The notes below the pieces were generated by a model. It was given only the letters and a program-made list of their open reading frames with translations, searched no databases and had not been told where the DNA came from. Below, piece after piece: positions 10,843 to 19,006 of a stretch of 64,000 nucleotides of DNA. The DNA is taken from positions 996,001-1,060,000 of the forward strand of contig CP136061.1 in NCBI GenBank assembly GCA_032622095.1, written 5' to 3'. The DNA is from Siphonodentalium dalli (lineage: Eukaryota; Mollusca; Scaphopoda; Gadilida; Siphonodentaliidae). A program made the translations under genes and the position numbers. Each line of letters starts with the position of its first letter. Position 1 is the first letter of the stretch.

Positions 10843-10858
10843 GGCCCTGAAAAGGGCC
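10843..10858 (-). terminator. First (proximal) histone-type stem-loop after the 62-aa gene
   Basis: On the minus strand: GGCCCTTTTCAGGGCC, 13 nt after the stop codon of the 62-aa gene, with an AAAAC 5' flank. A second loop follows 12 nt later. Confidence 0.78.
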
Positions 10859-10871
10859 GTTTTGTATGGCA

Positions 10872-11060
10872 TCAAAGTTCACGCCACGATTTTCTTTTGA
10901 GACTTTTGCTTTTGTTCCAACGCTGTTGTTTTTTGCATATTTGCATAACCAGTTTTGCACTGGCGGTTACTTCTTTTGCGTGTTCGCCCCGCATTATCTG
11001 GGGTGTTAGCCCTATCGTTCCTCTTAGTATAGACATCAACGGTTCGGGGGTTTCGGACAT
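10872..11060 (-). CDS. 62-aa basic-tailed protein of unknown function
   Basis: The ATG lies at exactly the place that corresponds, in the duplicated promoter, to the start of the 155-aa gene (CAT followed by ctttgaatg in both), and the stop is 13 nt before tandem histone-type stem-loops. That position is the main reason to believe so short a frame. The first 42 residues are neutral with a probable helix; the last 20 are strongly basic (KKQQRWNKSKSLKRKSWREL). No similarity is recognised. An 86-aa frame overlaps it on the same strand but starts inside the promoter. Confidence 0.6.
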   Translation of the reverse strand: MSETPEPLMSILRGTIGLTPQIMRGEHAKEVTASAKLVMQICKKQQRWNKSKSLKRKSWREL

Positions 11061-11675
11061 CTTTGAATGCAGAATAAAAATTGTTCACGGCCGTGTTTGA
11101 ACATATATTACGATTGCGCGGGCGGTAGAGAAAGCACATAATACTTTGACATTAAAATGACAAATGCTCCCTGACGTTGTGTTTCTTTTCAGTGCATTAT
11201 CTGTTAGTTTCACCATTTCGATATGATATAGATTAAATTCATGATAGTATATGCAATTAATTAAGATATTTTAACATATGAATTCATCTTCGTTCATAAA
11301 CGATGACCAAGTAAAGTTATCGATTGTAATGATGAAGAAAAATGTTCAGTATGTTTTCTTGTGTTCAGTTTTATGTATAAAATATGTACATCTCCAAAAA
11401 CAAAACTAGAAAAACATTCCATATTTTCCTAACGAGGTAACAAATATATCAATCATGTGTACCAAATAATAGATAATGATCTAACGAAATAAAAAACATT
11501 TGTTTGATCGCTATGCAATAATGATCAAGAAAAATATGAATGCTGATCCGTCTCTGAAAAAACACAACGCCAGGAAACATTTGTCAATTTTAACGTCAAA
11601 GTATTATGTGATTTCTCTACCGCCCGTGTCAAATGTATAAAAATATTTTCACTTTTTCAGTGAACTTCATTCATT
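11061..11675. promoter_or_regulatory. Divergent promoter, copy 2
   Basis: This is the second copy of 9454-10076. TATAAAAA lies at 11636-11643, 33 nt before the ATG of the 116-aa gene; CTTTTTCAG follows it. Arms at 11115-11191 and 11561-11630 are inverted copies of each other, and both carry the word ATAATACTTTGAC in place of the ATGTCGCATTGACG found in both arms of copy 1. Both arms here also keep GGGCGGTAGAGAAA. Confidence 0.8.
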
Positions 11676-12026
11676 ATGCCGTCTCTAAAGAAATTTTTCA
11701 AGAAGCTATGGAGGAAGAGAGATTCGTCAGAGGAGACGAAAATCAGAACCTATAGGAAATGGCAGGATTCTCCTGAACAAAAGGTGGTGCAGAAACAGAT
11801 GTTAACAGATTTTCTGGCTCGGCGACGACCATCGGCTGAAGTATGTGATCAAGAACCAAGCAATCTTGATCTCGTGGAGATCTTGTCACAGATCTCGAAG
11901 AAAGATCTGTGCAATGCAGCAATTGACAGCTTCGCTCAGGCTGCTGCGGCGCACAGATCAAACCCTACTTGGTTTGTGACAATTAATCCCAATGGGATAT
12001 ATCCTGATTTGGCAGAATTTTTATGA
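11676..12026 (+). CDS. 116-aa protein with basic amphipathic N-terminus, unknown function
   Basis: The frame starts 33 nt after the TATA box of promoter copy 2. Residues 1-15 (MPSLKKFFKKLWRKR) form a very basic amphipathic segment that could bind membrane, nucleic acid or act as a nuclear signal. The middle is charged and probably disordered; residues 62-92 are helical with an Ala-rich run. No family is recognised. The stop is 19 nt before a canonical histone-type stem-loop, so it shares the 3' processing signal with the other three small genes. Confidence 0.72.
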   Translation: MPSLKKFFKKLWRKRDSSEETKIRTYRKWQDSPEQKVVQKQMLTDFLARRRPSAEVCDQEPSNLDLVEILSQISKKDLCNAAIDSFAQAAAAHRSNPTWFVTINPNGIYPDLAEFL

Positions 12027-12044
12027 ATTCTGGAAAAGAAAAAC

Positions 12045-12060
12045 GGCCCTTTTCAGGGCC
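12045..12060 (+). terminator. Histone-type mRNA 3' stem-loop after the 116-aa gene
   Basis: GGCCCTTTTCAGGGCC, preceded by AAAAAC and followed by ACCCAC, which matches the histone ACCCA flank exactly. It lies 19 nt past the stop codon. This is the closest of the five loops to the metazoan histone consensus. Confidence 0.85.
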
Positions 12061-12134
12061 ACCCACATTCCCCAAAAAGGTTACTCTTTCATAGCTGAAA
12101 AAAACAAAACAAAACACGATTGTTCAATTCATAA

Positions 12135-12140
12135 TTTATT
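12135..12140 (-). terminator. Poly(A) signal for the zinc-knuckle gene
   Basis: AATAAA on the minus strand, 32 nt past the stop of the 191-aa gene. This gene has no histone-type loop, in contrast to the four small genes to its left. Confidence 0.55.
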
Positions 12141-12171
12141 CACAATATAATTTTCAAATGTTTGTATCGAT

Positions 12172-12747
12172 TCATTTATCTGTTTTTGGAATGTAGAATT
12201 GTCTCAGCTTCTTTTTCTTGGAAGTTTTCTTGGAATTTTCAAAATCTGGATGCTTATCTTCAGATTTGTTCTGTGAATCATTCGTAGGATCAACAGGTCG
12301 GGGTTGTTTGAAAACATCTGATGTTGTAGACATCTCTTCAGTTTTGATAACTGCATTTTGTTCTTGTATTGTTACTGCTTGTAGACTTTTTTGTATAGTT
12401 TTCACATTTTTTTTGTCGTCGAAATCTGTTTTACATTGGAAGGACCAATGGGAGTCTTGTCCGCATTTGTAACAGTAACCATATGGTGGTTTCCAATTTT
12501 TATCAGCTTTGTTTTTCTCTTTTTTCTCTTGCCATCGCATTTTGTTACAAAATTTAAACAAATCAGTAGAGATCTGTCTCAATTCGACAAGATTATCTTG
12601 AATTTTTCTAGTCTGTAGTAGTGTAGATTCTTCTTTATGCAGCTCAATATAGCTCTCTTCAATAACTGCAGGCCTTGGTCTTTTTCTAACAATATCTTCT
12701 TCGCTGGCGGAGTCGTCTGAAACAGGTCTTTTGATTCTCTTAAACAT
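12172..12747 (-). CDS. 191-aa zinc-knuckle (CCHC) protein sharing its N-terminus with the polymerase
   Basis: Residues 1-32 are identical to residues 1-32 of the DNA polymerase, because the two genes start within the arms of an inverted repeat. This shared segment is basic and contains KRIKRP and RKRPRP, good nuclear-localisation candidates. A zinc knuckle C92-x2-C-x4-H-x4-C105 follows a Lys-rich stretch, suggesting single-stranded nucleic acid binding. The C-terminal third is polar and disordered with a KKTSKKKK patch. A role as a replication accessory or nucleic-acid chaperone for the polymerase is inference from its domain and shared promoter. It is transcribed leftward and ends at an AATAAA. 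Confidence 0.82.
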   Translation of the reverse strand: MFKRIKRPVSDDSASEEDIVRKRPRPAVIEESYIELHKEESTLLQTRKIQDNLVELRQISTDLFKFCNKMRWQEKKEKNKADKNWKPPYGYCYKCGQDSHWSFQCKTDFDDKKNVKTIQKSLQAVTIQEQNAVIKTEEMSTTSDVFKQPRPVDPTNDSQNKSEDKHPDFENSKKTSKKKKLRQFYIPKTDK

Positions 12748-13053
12748 TTTTGTCTTGAGTTTTTGTCAGCAAAAAATATTGCGACTGGCTTCTTCGGAGT
12801 TGAAGTGTAAAGTGTATAATTACACAATTTTAACACCTGCTTTTATAGCAGTGACTGCTATAAAAGCAAGTGTAAAATTGTGTAATTATACACTTTACAC
12901 TTCAACTCCGAAGAAGCCAGTCGCAATATTTTTTGCTGACAAAAACTCAAGACAAAAATGTTTAAGAGAATCAAAAGACCTGTTTCAGACGACTCCGCCA
13001 GCGAAGAAGATATTGTTAGAAAAAGACCAAGGCCTGCAGTTATTGAAGAGAGC
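12652..13053. promoter_or_regulatory. Symmetric divergent promoter and shared coding start (inverted repeat)
   Basis: The arms 12652-12847 and 12859-13053 are inverted copies about 196 bp long, centred at 12853. Each contains a TATAAAAG box (minus 12840-12847, plus 12859-12866), a leader of about 90 nt, an ATG and the first 32 codons. The zinc-knuckle gene and the polymerase thus get the same promoter, leader and N-terminal peptide. Confidence 0.9.
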
Positions 13054-16000
13054 GAAATGGAAACTGATGAGGCAGAAAGTGAAGAGAGCGATATGGAAAC
13101 TGATGAGGCAGAAAGTGAAGAGAGCGATATGGAAACTGATGAGGCAGAAAGTGAAGAGAGCGATATGGAAACTGATGGAGGCGAAAGTGAAGAAAGTTCT
13201 AGTGATGGTCAGATTGGACGCGGTCGAAGACAGAATAGAGAAATTGGTGGGAAGAGAAAGAGAAGTCTGGCTAGAGAGCGTGTTGTGTTCAATCCAACAA
13301 AATATTTCAAATTGGAGCTGAACTCGGAGAAATTTTCCAGAAAATTTAAATCAGCATCACGACAATTTGGTGTGAAATTCGAGAAATTTACAGATCCAAT
13401 CGAAAACATTCCAGAGATATTTGAGAAGTTGACAGAAGAATTGAAACAGAAATGTTCAGCAAATGAGAAGACAAGAATCAGAGTTACGATAAATCATCCA
13501 GGACTTGATATGAACATTTTCATTCCATTCACAAAAGCCAGTGAATTGAATGGTGAGACACTCATGGATAATATTCAAAATGTGGTTCAATCAAATGCAG
13601 ACTTTACAATTCATGACGGTGCACTCAATTTCGAAATCTTCGTTACAGATATTCCGGAAGGTGGTACACGACACTCACTACATTATGGACCATTTGCAGA
13701 CAAGAACAAGCTTACAAAAGTGAAAAGAAGTATTGTCCGGATTGAAAATGCTGATGATGTTATGTGTATGGCAAGATCTATTGTCGTCGGAATGTGTAAG
13801 GCAGATAGTGATGGATCTGCGTGCTGGTCAAAGAAATGGAAAAGAATAAGACAATCAATATACACAGCACAAACAGATACAGCAAAAAATCTACTCAACC
13901 GTGCTGGTATTCCACACGATACAGTTTGCAGTATCAATGAGTTCCACAAGATTCAAGAAATATTGTATCCAGAATATGTTGTGAAAATTCACAATGAATT
14001 TGCTGGCGCTGGATTTCTATTTGAACCTGCAGAAATGTGTTCGGAGAGCAAATGTGTACACATCTACTACAACAACAATCACTTCGACACCATAACATCA
14101 ATCAAAGGATTTCTAGGCACCAGCTACTACTGCGAATTCTGTGACATTGGATTCAAAAGTCGTGGCGATCATCGATGCAGATTTGTTTGTGCATGCTGGT
14201 CATTGACACAGTGTAATTTCACAAATTTGGTGAAGTGTAGAACGTGTCGACGATCATTCAGAAGTAAATCTTGTTTCGACAACCATTTGAAGACGGAAGG
14301 AAAACAGAAAAGAAAAATATGTGATTTGGTTCAACTATGCAACATTTGTGATGAAGAATTTCTCATCAATAAATCAAACAGACATATATGTGCGGGGTTG
14401 AAGAAATGCAAACATTGCAAAGAAATCGTTGAAGCAGATCACAGGTGCTACATTCCAAAATATGAATCACCGGAAAAGAAACCTGCAAAGATTCCATATG
14501 TATTCTTTGACTTTGAATGCAGACAAGACACAGGTGTTCATATTCCAAACTTCTGTGTTGCACATACCGCTTGTGGAGATTGCATGTGCAAACCAATCGA
14601 AGAAAAATGTGAAACATGCGGACCGGATTCCAGAGAATTTGTATTCAAGGGTGACAACGTTTTAACAGACTTCACAAACTGGTTATTCCATCAAGATCAC
14701 AAAGGATGTGTTGCAATAGCACATAATGCTCAGGGGTACGATGCACAGTTTCTACTTCAAGCACTCATACAAAGTGGAATTCATAAACCAGAACTGATCA
14801 TGAATGGAAACAAAATTCTCAGTTTAAAATGCAACAGCGTGAAAGTTATTGATTCTCTGAGTTTTCTGATGATGCCGCTTTCAAAATTTCCACAAACTTT
14901 TCAGCTGAATGAGATGGCAAAAGGACACTTTCCACATTGGGCGAATTCACCAAAGTTTCAAAATTACATTGGACATTACTTGGCTTCTGATTACTACAAA
15001 CCAGACATGATGAGCGTGGAAAATCGAGAGAAATTCTTTGAATGGTACAATGAGAAAATAGAAAATTATGCGATATTCAACTTCCAAGAAGAGATAGAGA
15101 AGTACTGCAAATCAGACGTGGATATTCTTCGCCGTGGATGTGGAAAATTCAGGAAATACATATTGGAAACAGAACAGATTGACCCGTTCATTGAGTCAAT
15201 AACATTGGCACAAGTTTGCAATTTGGCATGGAGGAAGAATTCAATGCCAGAGAAAACAATTGGAATCATTCCAGATGGTGGATACCCATGTGCTAAAAAC
15301 TATTCCATGAAAGCGATACGTTGGCTTCAACATATATCATTGTCACGTATGATAACAATCAAGCATGCTTTGAATGGAGGAGAAATCAAGATTGGTGGAC
15401 ACTACGTCGATGGATATGAGGAAGCCACAAGAACAGTTTTTGAGATGAATGGATGTCTGTTTCATGGATGTCCAAAATGTTACAACAACAGACAATACAA
15501 GAATCCCTATACGATGCTCACCATGGAAGAATTATATACAAGAACCCAACAGAAGAAAGATGAACTGGAAAGTCTTGGTTACAGAGTTGAATCAATTTGG
15601 GAGCATCAGATCGACGAAAGAATGAAATCGGATGTGAAATTCAAACAACAAATGGAATCTTTCTACAAACATCGAGACCCTATTTTGCCAAGAGAAGCAT
15701 TGTTTGGTGGACGTACAAATGCCATCAAATTGTACGAGGAAATTGATCAAGATTCCACAAAAGAAATCAAGTTCATCGATGTGTGTTCGTTGTATCCATT
15801 TTGCAACAAATATAAATTCTACCCTGTTGGACATCCAGAAATTTTGAGCCAAGAGCAGATCGATCAAGAACACATTAGAGACTATGCGGGGCTTGTTAAA
15901 TGTACAATTTTACCATCATCGAAATTGTATATTCCAGTTCTACCGATTCATTGTAACAAGAAAATGGTTTTTACTCTGTGCAACACTTGTGCCATCAATG

Positions 16001-17031
16001 AGAACGAGGCATGTAACCATTCAGAAGAAGATCGAGCTATAACCGGAGTGTGGACCACGCCAGAATTATTCAAAGCAATGGATGTTGGCTACAAAATACT
16101 TGATGTGTACCAAATTTGGCATTGGACAGATTGGACAGATGAAATATACAAATCCTATATCGATAAACATCTAAAGATCAAACAGGAATGTAGTGGTTAT
16201 CCATTTGGTGTTGAGACAGAAGAACAGAAACAAAAGTTTGTACAGGATTATTATGCAGCTGAGGGTATAAATTTGGAGAACATCGAGAAGAATCCAGGAA
16301 AACGTCAAATATCTAAAATTATGATTAATTGTATATGGGGTAAGAATGCACAAAGAAATCTTATGTCAAAAACAGAGTATGTGGATAAACCATCACGTTA
16401 TTTTGAATTGCTTACTAGTAACAATATAATTGTTCAAAATGTTACACTTCTTGATGGTGACAAATTCATTCTGGTAAATTATGTTGACATCTTAGATAAT
16501 ATTGAACCTCATCATTCAGCAAATGTTGTTGTTGCTTCTTTTGTTACAGCGTATGCAAGATTACAATTGTATAAAGTTTTAGAAAAACTTGGAGATAGAG
16601 TGCTGTATTTTGATACAGACAGCTGTATGTATGTCAGTGATCCATCAAAGAAGAACATCAAAACTATCGAAGGAAGATTGGGGAAATGGAGCGACGAACA
16701 TCCAGATGCAAAGATTGTCAAATTTGTTGGACTTGGGCCAAAGAACTACGGATATGAATACATCAAAGATGGGGTAAGATACACCAAATGTAAGGTAAAA
16801 GGTATCACTCTTGATTACAGCACAAGTCAAAAAGTTAATTTTGAAACAATGGTACAATGTGTTAATGATCGTGAAAATTTCAAAACTGTTGTTGAGTATC
16901 CTTCCAGAATTAAAAGACAAAAGAACCATCAATTGATTAGTGAGTGTCAAACCAAAACTTTCAGATCGGTGTACACAAAACGAAAACTCGTCAATGGTAT
17001 TCATACATACCCATACGGATGGAGATGTTGA
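12958..17031 (+). CDS. polB: Protein-primed family B DNA polymerase (pPolB), 1357 aa
   Basis: The protein replicates the linear element genome by protein priming. Residues 1-32 are the segment shared with the zinc-knuckle protein. Residues 33-80 are four near-identical 12-residue acidic repeats (ESDMETDEAESE). A Cys/His-rich region at about 392-497 contains at least five CxxC pairs. The 3'-5' exonuclease motifs follow: D518-F-E520, N590 to D595, and Y716-x3-D720. The polymerase motifs are A (D941-V-C-S-L-Y-P), B (K1120-x3-N1124-x2-W-G) and C (D1219-T-D1221-S), then K1281-G. WG in place of YG in motif B is usual for this group. All catalytic residues are present. The ATG is placed by the TATA box at 12859 and the mirror gene. 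Length is typical or slightly long for a Polinton polymerase. Confidence 0.97.
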   Translation: MFKRIKRPVSDDSASEEDIVRKRPRPAVIEESEMETDEAESEESDMETDEAESEESDMETDEAESEESDMETDGGESEESSSDGQIGRGRRQNREIGGKRKRSLARERVVFNPTKYFKLELNSEKFSRKFKSASRQFGVKFEKFTDPIENIPEIFEKLTEELKQKCSANEKTRIRVTINHPGLDMNIFIPFTKASELNGETLMDNIQNVVQSNADFTIHDGALNFEIFVTDIPEGGTRHSLHYGPFADKNKLTKVKRSIVRIENADDVMCMARSIVVGMCKADSDGSACWSKKWKRIRQSIYTAQTDTAKNLLNRAGIPHDTVCSINEFHKIQEILYPEYVVKIHNEFAGAGFLFEPAEMCSESKCVHIYYNNNHFDTITSIKGFLGTSYYCEFCDIGFKSRGDHRCRFVCACWSLTQCNFTNLVKCRTCRRSFRSKSCFDNHLKTEGKQKRKICDLVQLCNICDEEFLINKSNRHICAGLKKCKHCKEIVEADHRCYIPKYESPEKKPAKIPYVFFDFECRQDTGVHIPNFCVAHTACGDCMCKPIEEKCETCGPDSREFVFKGDNVLTDFTNWLFHQDHKGCVAIAHNAQGYDAQFLLQALIQSGIHKPELIMNGNKILSLKCNSVKVIDSLSFLMMPLSKFPQTFQLNEMAKGHFPHWANSPKFQNYIGHYLASDYYKPDMMSVENREKFFEWYNEKIENYAIFNFQEEIEKYCKSDVDILRRGCGKFRKYILETEQIDPFIESITLAQVCNLAWRKNSMPEKTIGIIPDGGYPCAKNYSMKAIRWLQHISLSRMITIKHALNGGEIKIGGHYVDGYEEATRTVFEMNGCLFHGCPKCYNNRQYKNPYTMLTMEELYTRTQQKKDELESLGYRVESIWEHQIDERMKSDVKFKQQMESFYKHRDPILPREALFGGRTNAIKLYEEIDQDSTKEIKFIDVCSLYPFCNKYKFYPVGHPEILSQEQIDQEHIRDYAGLVKCTILPSSKLYIPVLPIHCNKKMVFTLCNTCAINENEACNHSEEDRAITGVWTTPELFKAMDVGYKILDVYQIWHWTDWTDEIYKSYIDKHLKIKQECSGYPFGVETEEQKQKFVQDYYAAEGINLENIEKNPGKRQISKIMINCIWGKNAQRNLMSKTEYVDKPSRYFELLTSNNIIVQNVTLLDGDKFILVNYVDILDNIEPHHSANVVVASFVTAYARLQLYKVLEKLGDRVLYFDTDSCMYVSDPSKKNIKTIEGRLGKWSDEHPDAKIVKFVGLGPKNYGYEYIKDGVRYTKCKVKGITLDYSTSQKVNFETMVQCVNDRENFKTVVEYPSRIKRQKNHQLISECQTKTFRSVYTKRKLVNGIHTYPYGWRC
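13054..13197 (+). repeat. 36-bp tandem repeat encoding acidic repeats in the polymerase
   Basis: Four units of 36 bp lie in frame; the first three are almost identical at the nucleotide level and the fourth is drifting. They lie directly after the inverted-repeat arm. Confidence 0.85.
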
Positions 17032-17047
17032 GTCATTTCATGTCAAG

Positions 17048-17644
17048 ATGTTGGCAGGAGTAGTACCTCCAGAAATTGCTGAGAAGATTTATGGATATTT
17101 GGTGGCACAGTCAACGCTTATTCCAGAGATAAAGAAGGAATTACAAGAAGTCTGGTTTGAAAGAGAAAAGAAAGCAATACTACGATGCTGTGATGTCGGC
17201 GAATGTTTACAGAGATTGGCCTATCTTGAGTCAAGTATATCTTCTCATTTCTCTCAAAAATATATTGAATCATTTATTAAATTCAAAACATTTTTTCTCA
17301 TTGAAAAAATATCTGATTTTTGGACATTTGGTGCTGATCAACACCATTTAGATATAGATTTAGGAACTTTTGATGAACATGACTATATTCATTATACAAA
17401 GTATGATGATCATTTACCTCTTGATGGGGGAACTTTTGAATCAGTTCCTAGGATCTATGGGTATTTGTTAACAAAAAAAATGTCAACATATGCAAAAATT
17501 AAAAACATTTTGGGGGATGATTTTTTTATTTACAGAACAAAGCACAGAAGAATAGAAGACTATGATGATTGGATTATTGAAATGTATGGAAATATTTACA
17601 GCTTTGGAGATTTCGGTTTAAAAACTAAATTCACACGTCGTTAA
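17048..17644 (+). CDS. 198-aa protein, possible N-terminal F-box-like motif
   Basis: The ATG at 17048 is 17 nt after the polymerase stop; the frame is open upstream to 16940 but only inside the polymerase gene. Residues 5-18 (VVPPEIAEKIYGYL) resemble the opening of an F-box ('LP.Ei..kI..yL'), which in eukaryotic and large-virus proteins links targets to Skp1-cullin ubiquitin ligases. The rest is aromatic- and Asp-rich (several W, Y, DD) and has no recognised domain. The Polinton family often has a poorly conserved gene here. Role unknown; the F-box idea is weak. Confidence 0.75.
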   Translation: MLAGVVPPEIAEKIYGYLVAQSTLIPEIKKELQEVWFEREKKAILRCCDVGECLQRLAYLESSISSHFSQKYIESFIKFKTFFLIEKISDFWTFGADQHHLDIDLGTFDEHDYIHYTKYDDHLPLDGGTFESVPRIYGYLLTKKMSTYAKIKNILGDDFFIYRTKHRRIEDYDDWIIEMYGNIYSFGDFGLKTKFTRR

Positions 17645-17677
17645 GTTCACTCTCTGATTAGACATCAAAGTGACAAC

Positions 17678-18328
17678 ATGGAAGAATCTTTACTTTTCCA
17701 ACATCCGTGTAATTTCTTTATCAGCGGACCTAGTGGATCAGGTAAAACAGAATTTGTTAAAAAAGTTATTGAATTTAAACACGATTTATTCCAAACACCA
17801 CCAAAGAAAATAGTTTGGTGTTACAAAGAATGGCAAGACACATACAATCGTATAAAAGAAATTGATAACGTTAAGTTTATCGATGGTATTCCAGACGATG
17901 ATGAGGAAATTGTATCAGATAAATCATTTCCTCATCTTGTTGTTTTCGATGACATGATGGGGGAACAAGATGAAGACAAAATAATGCTTTGGTTTACTAG
18001 AAAAGGTCATCATCGAAATGCTTCAATAATTTACATTACTCAAAACATGTTCCAAAAATCAAAAAGTAGCAGAACTATAAGTTTGAATGCACACTACATG
18101 GTTTTATTTCAAAGCGTTCGAGATAAAAATCAAATAAAAGTTTTGGCTCATCAAATGCAAACCAATCATTTGAAACAAGCATACGAAGATGCAACTTCAA
18201 TAAATCATGGATATATTTTAGTAGATTTTCATCCTAGAACAGAAAATTATTTGCGAATTAGAACTGATATTTTCCATAAATGGTTGACAGCTAATGACCG
18301 AGGTCCTGTCATATATTCAAAAGTATAA
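17678..18328 (+). CDS. Genome-packaging ATPase (A32/FtsK-HerA type), 216 aa
   Basis: This is the DNA-packaging motor ATPase found in all Polintons and in many large DNA viruses. Walker A is G17-PSGSGKT24 near the N-terminus; Walker B is HLVVFDD with D91-D92. Downstream TRKGHH and YITQN segments fit the sensor region of the A32 family (a Gln-containing 'itQn' after strand 4). The length of about 216 aa is typical for the compact Polinton form. The gene sits 33 nt after the preceding stop on the same strand. Confidence 0.95.
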   Translation: MEESLLFQHPCNFFISGPSGSGKTEFVKKVIEFKHDLFQTPPKKIVWCYKEWQDTYNRIKEIDNVKFIDGIPDDDEEIVSDKSFPHLVVFDDMMGEQDEDKIMLWFTRKGHHRNASIIYITQNMFQKSKSSRTISLNAHYMVLFQSVRDKNQIKVLAHQMQTNHLKQAYEDATSINHGYILVDFHPRTENYLRIRTDIFHKWLTANDRGPVIYSKV

Positions 18329-18362
18329 ATTCAGTTGTTGTTATTTTTTTCATTTTAGAACC

Positions 18363-18950
18363 ATGTCGTCCACCGAGATGTTTAGTCGTGATGAACTGTC
18401 ACAAATTATAAATTTCTTCACTTTTGCAGCTGAATTATTTCTTGAAAATGATTGGAAATTACCATCACAGACAAAAAAGTTTTTTCAGAGAAATAAAAAT
18501 GTTCTTAAAAAAATCTCTGATCGATCAACTGATATGGAAACAAAACGCAAATTAATTTTACAACGAGGTGGTAGTGGGTTTCTTGGAGGAGTTTTAATTA
18601 GAAGTCTTTTGAAAAATTCATTTGAACAAACTGGTAGACAATCTAAAAGTAAATCAAAGGTTTCTCCAAAACGTTCAAAGATTACTCGGAAGCAAACACA
18701 ACAAAGAGGTAATCAAAAAGAATCTAAACGTAAAACAAAGCTTTCTCTAAATCATTCAAAGTTTACACCGATGCAAACTCAACAAAATCAACATTCTAAA
18801 TTTACACCTATACCTTCTCAGCAGAACCCTCAACATCAACCGTTACAAAAAAAACCAGTTATTGATCTTGAATTTTCAAAATTTATGCCGTTGTCTGATG
18901 CATCGAAATCTGCATTCGAAGCTTTAGAATGGTTCAATCCGAAAAGATAA
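18363..18950 (+). CDS. 195-aa virion-type protein with RGG cleavage-like site and repeat tail
   Basis: The likely start is the ATG at 18363. The upstream ATG at 18294 lies inside the ATPase gene, and a splice-acceptor-like tttttttcattttag ends at 18358. Residues 10-80 share a pattern with the next gene product (helical domain, then K-R-K-L-I-L-Q-R68-G69-G70 and a hydrophobic stretch). Residues 88-195 are a basic, Gln-rich tail with repeated 'SKFTP...QQN' units and look disordered. In adenoviruses GG-containing sites in core proteins are cut by the viral protease, so this may be a precursor core protein; that is inference. The two neighbouring genes appear to be paralogues. Confidence 0.75.
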   Translation: MSSTEMFSRDELSQIINFFTFAAELFLENDWKLPSQTKKFFQRNKNVLKKISDRSTDMETKRKLILQRGGSGFLGGVLIRSLLKNSFEQTGRQSKSKSKVSPKRSKITRKQTQQRGNQKESKRKTKLSLNHSKFTPMQTQQNQHSKFTPIPSQQNPQHQPLQKKPVIDLEFSKFMPLSDASKSAFEALEWFNPKR

Positions 18951-19006
18951 AAGATGAAACATATAATTTTTCTGCTCATTTTGAGACAACTACTTAGACT
19001 GTGAAG

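Noticed and set aside
10879-11139. 86-aa minus-strand frame overlapping the 62-aa gene.
   Set aside because: It starts inside the duplicated promoter; the 62-aa frame starts at the position homologous to the 155-aa gene.
12731-13321. 196-aa plus-strand frame overlapping the polymerase start.
   Set aside because: It reads the inverted-repeat promoter and the acidic-repeat DNA in a wrong frame.
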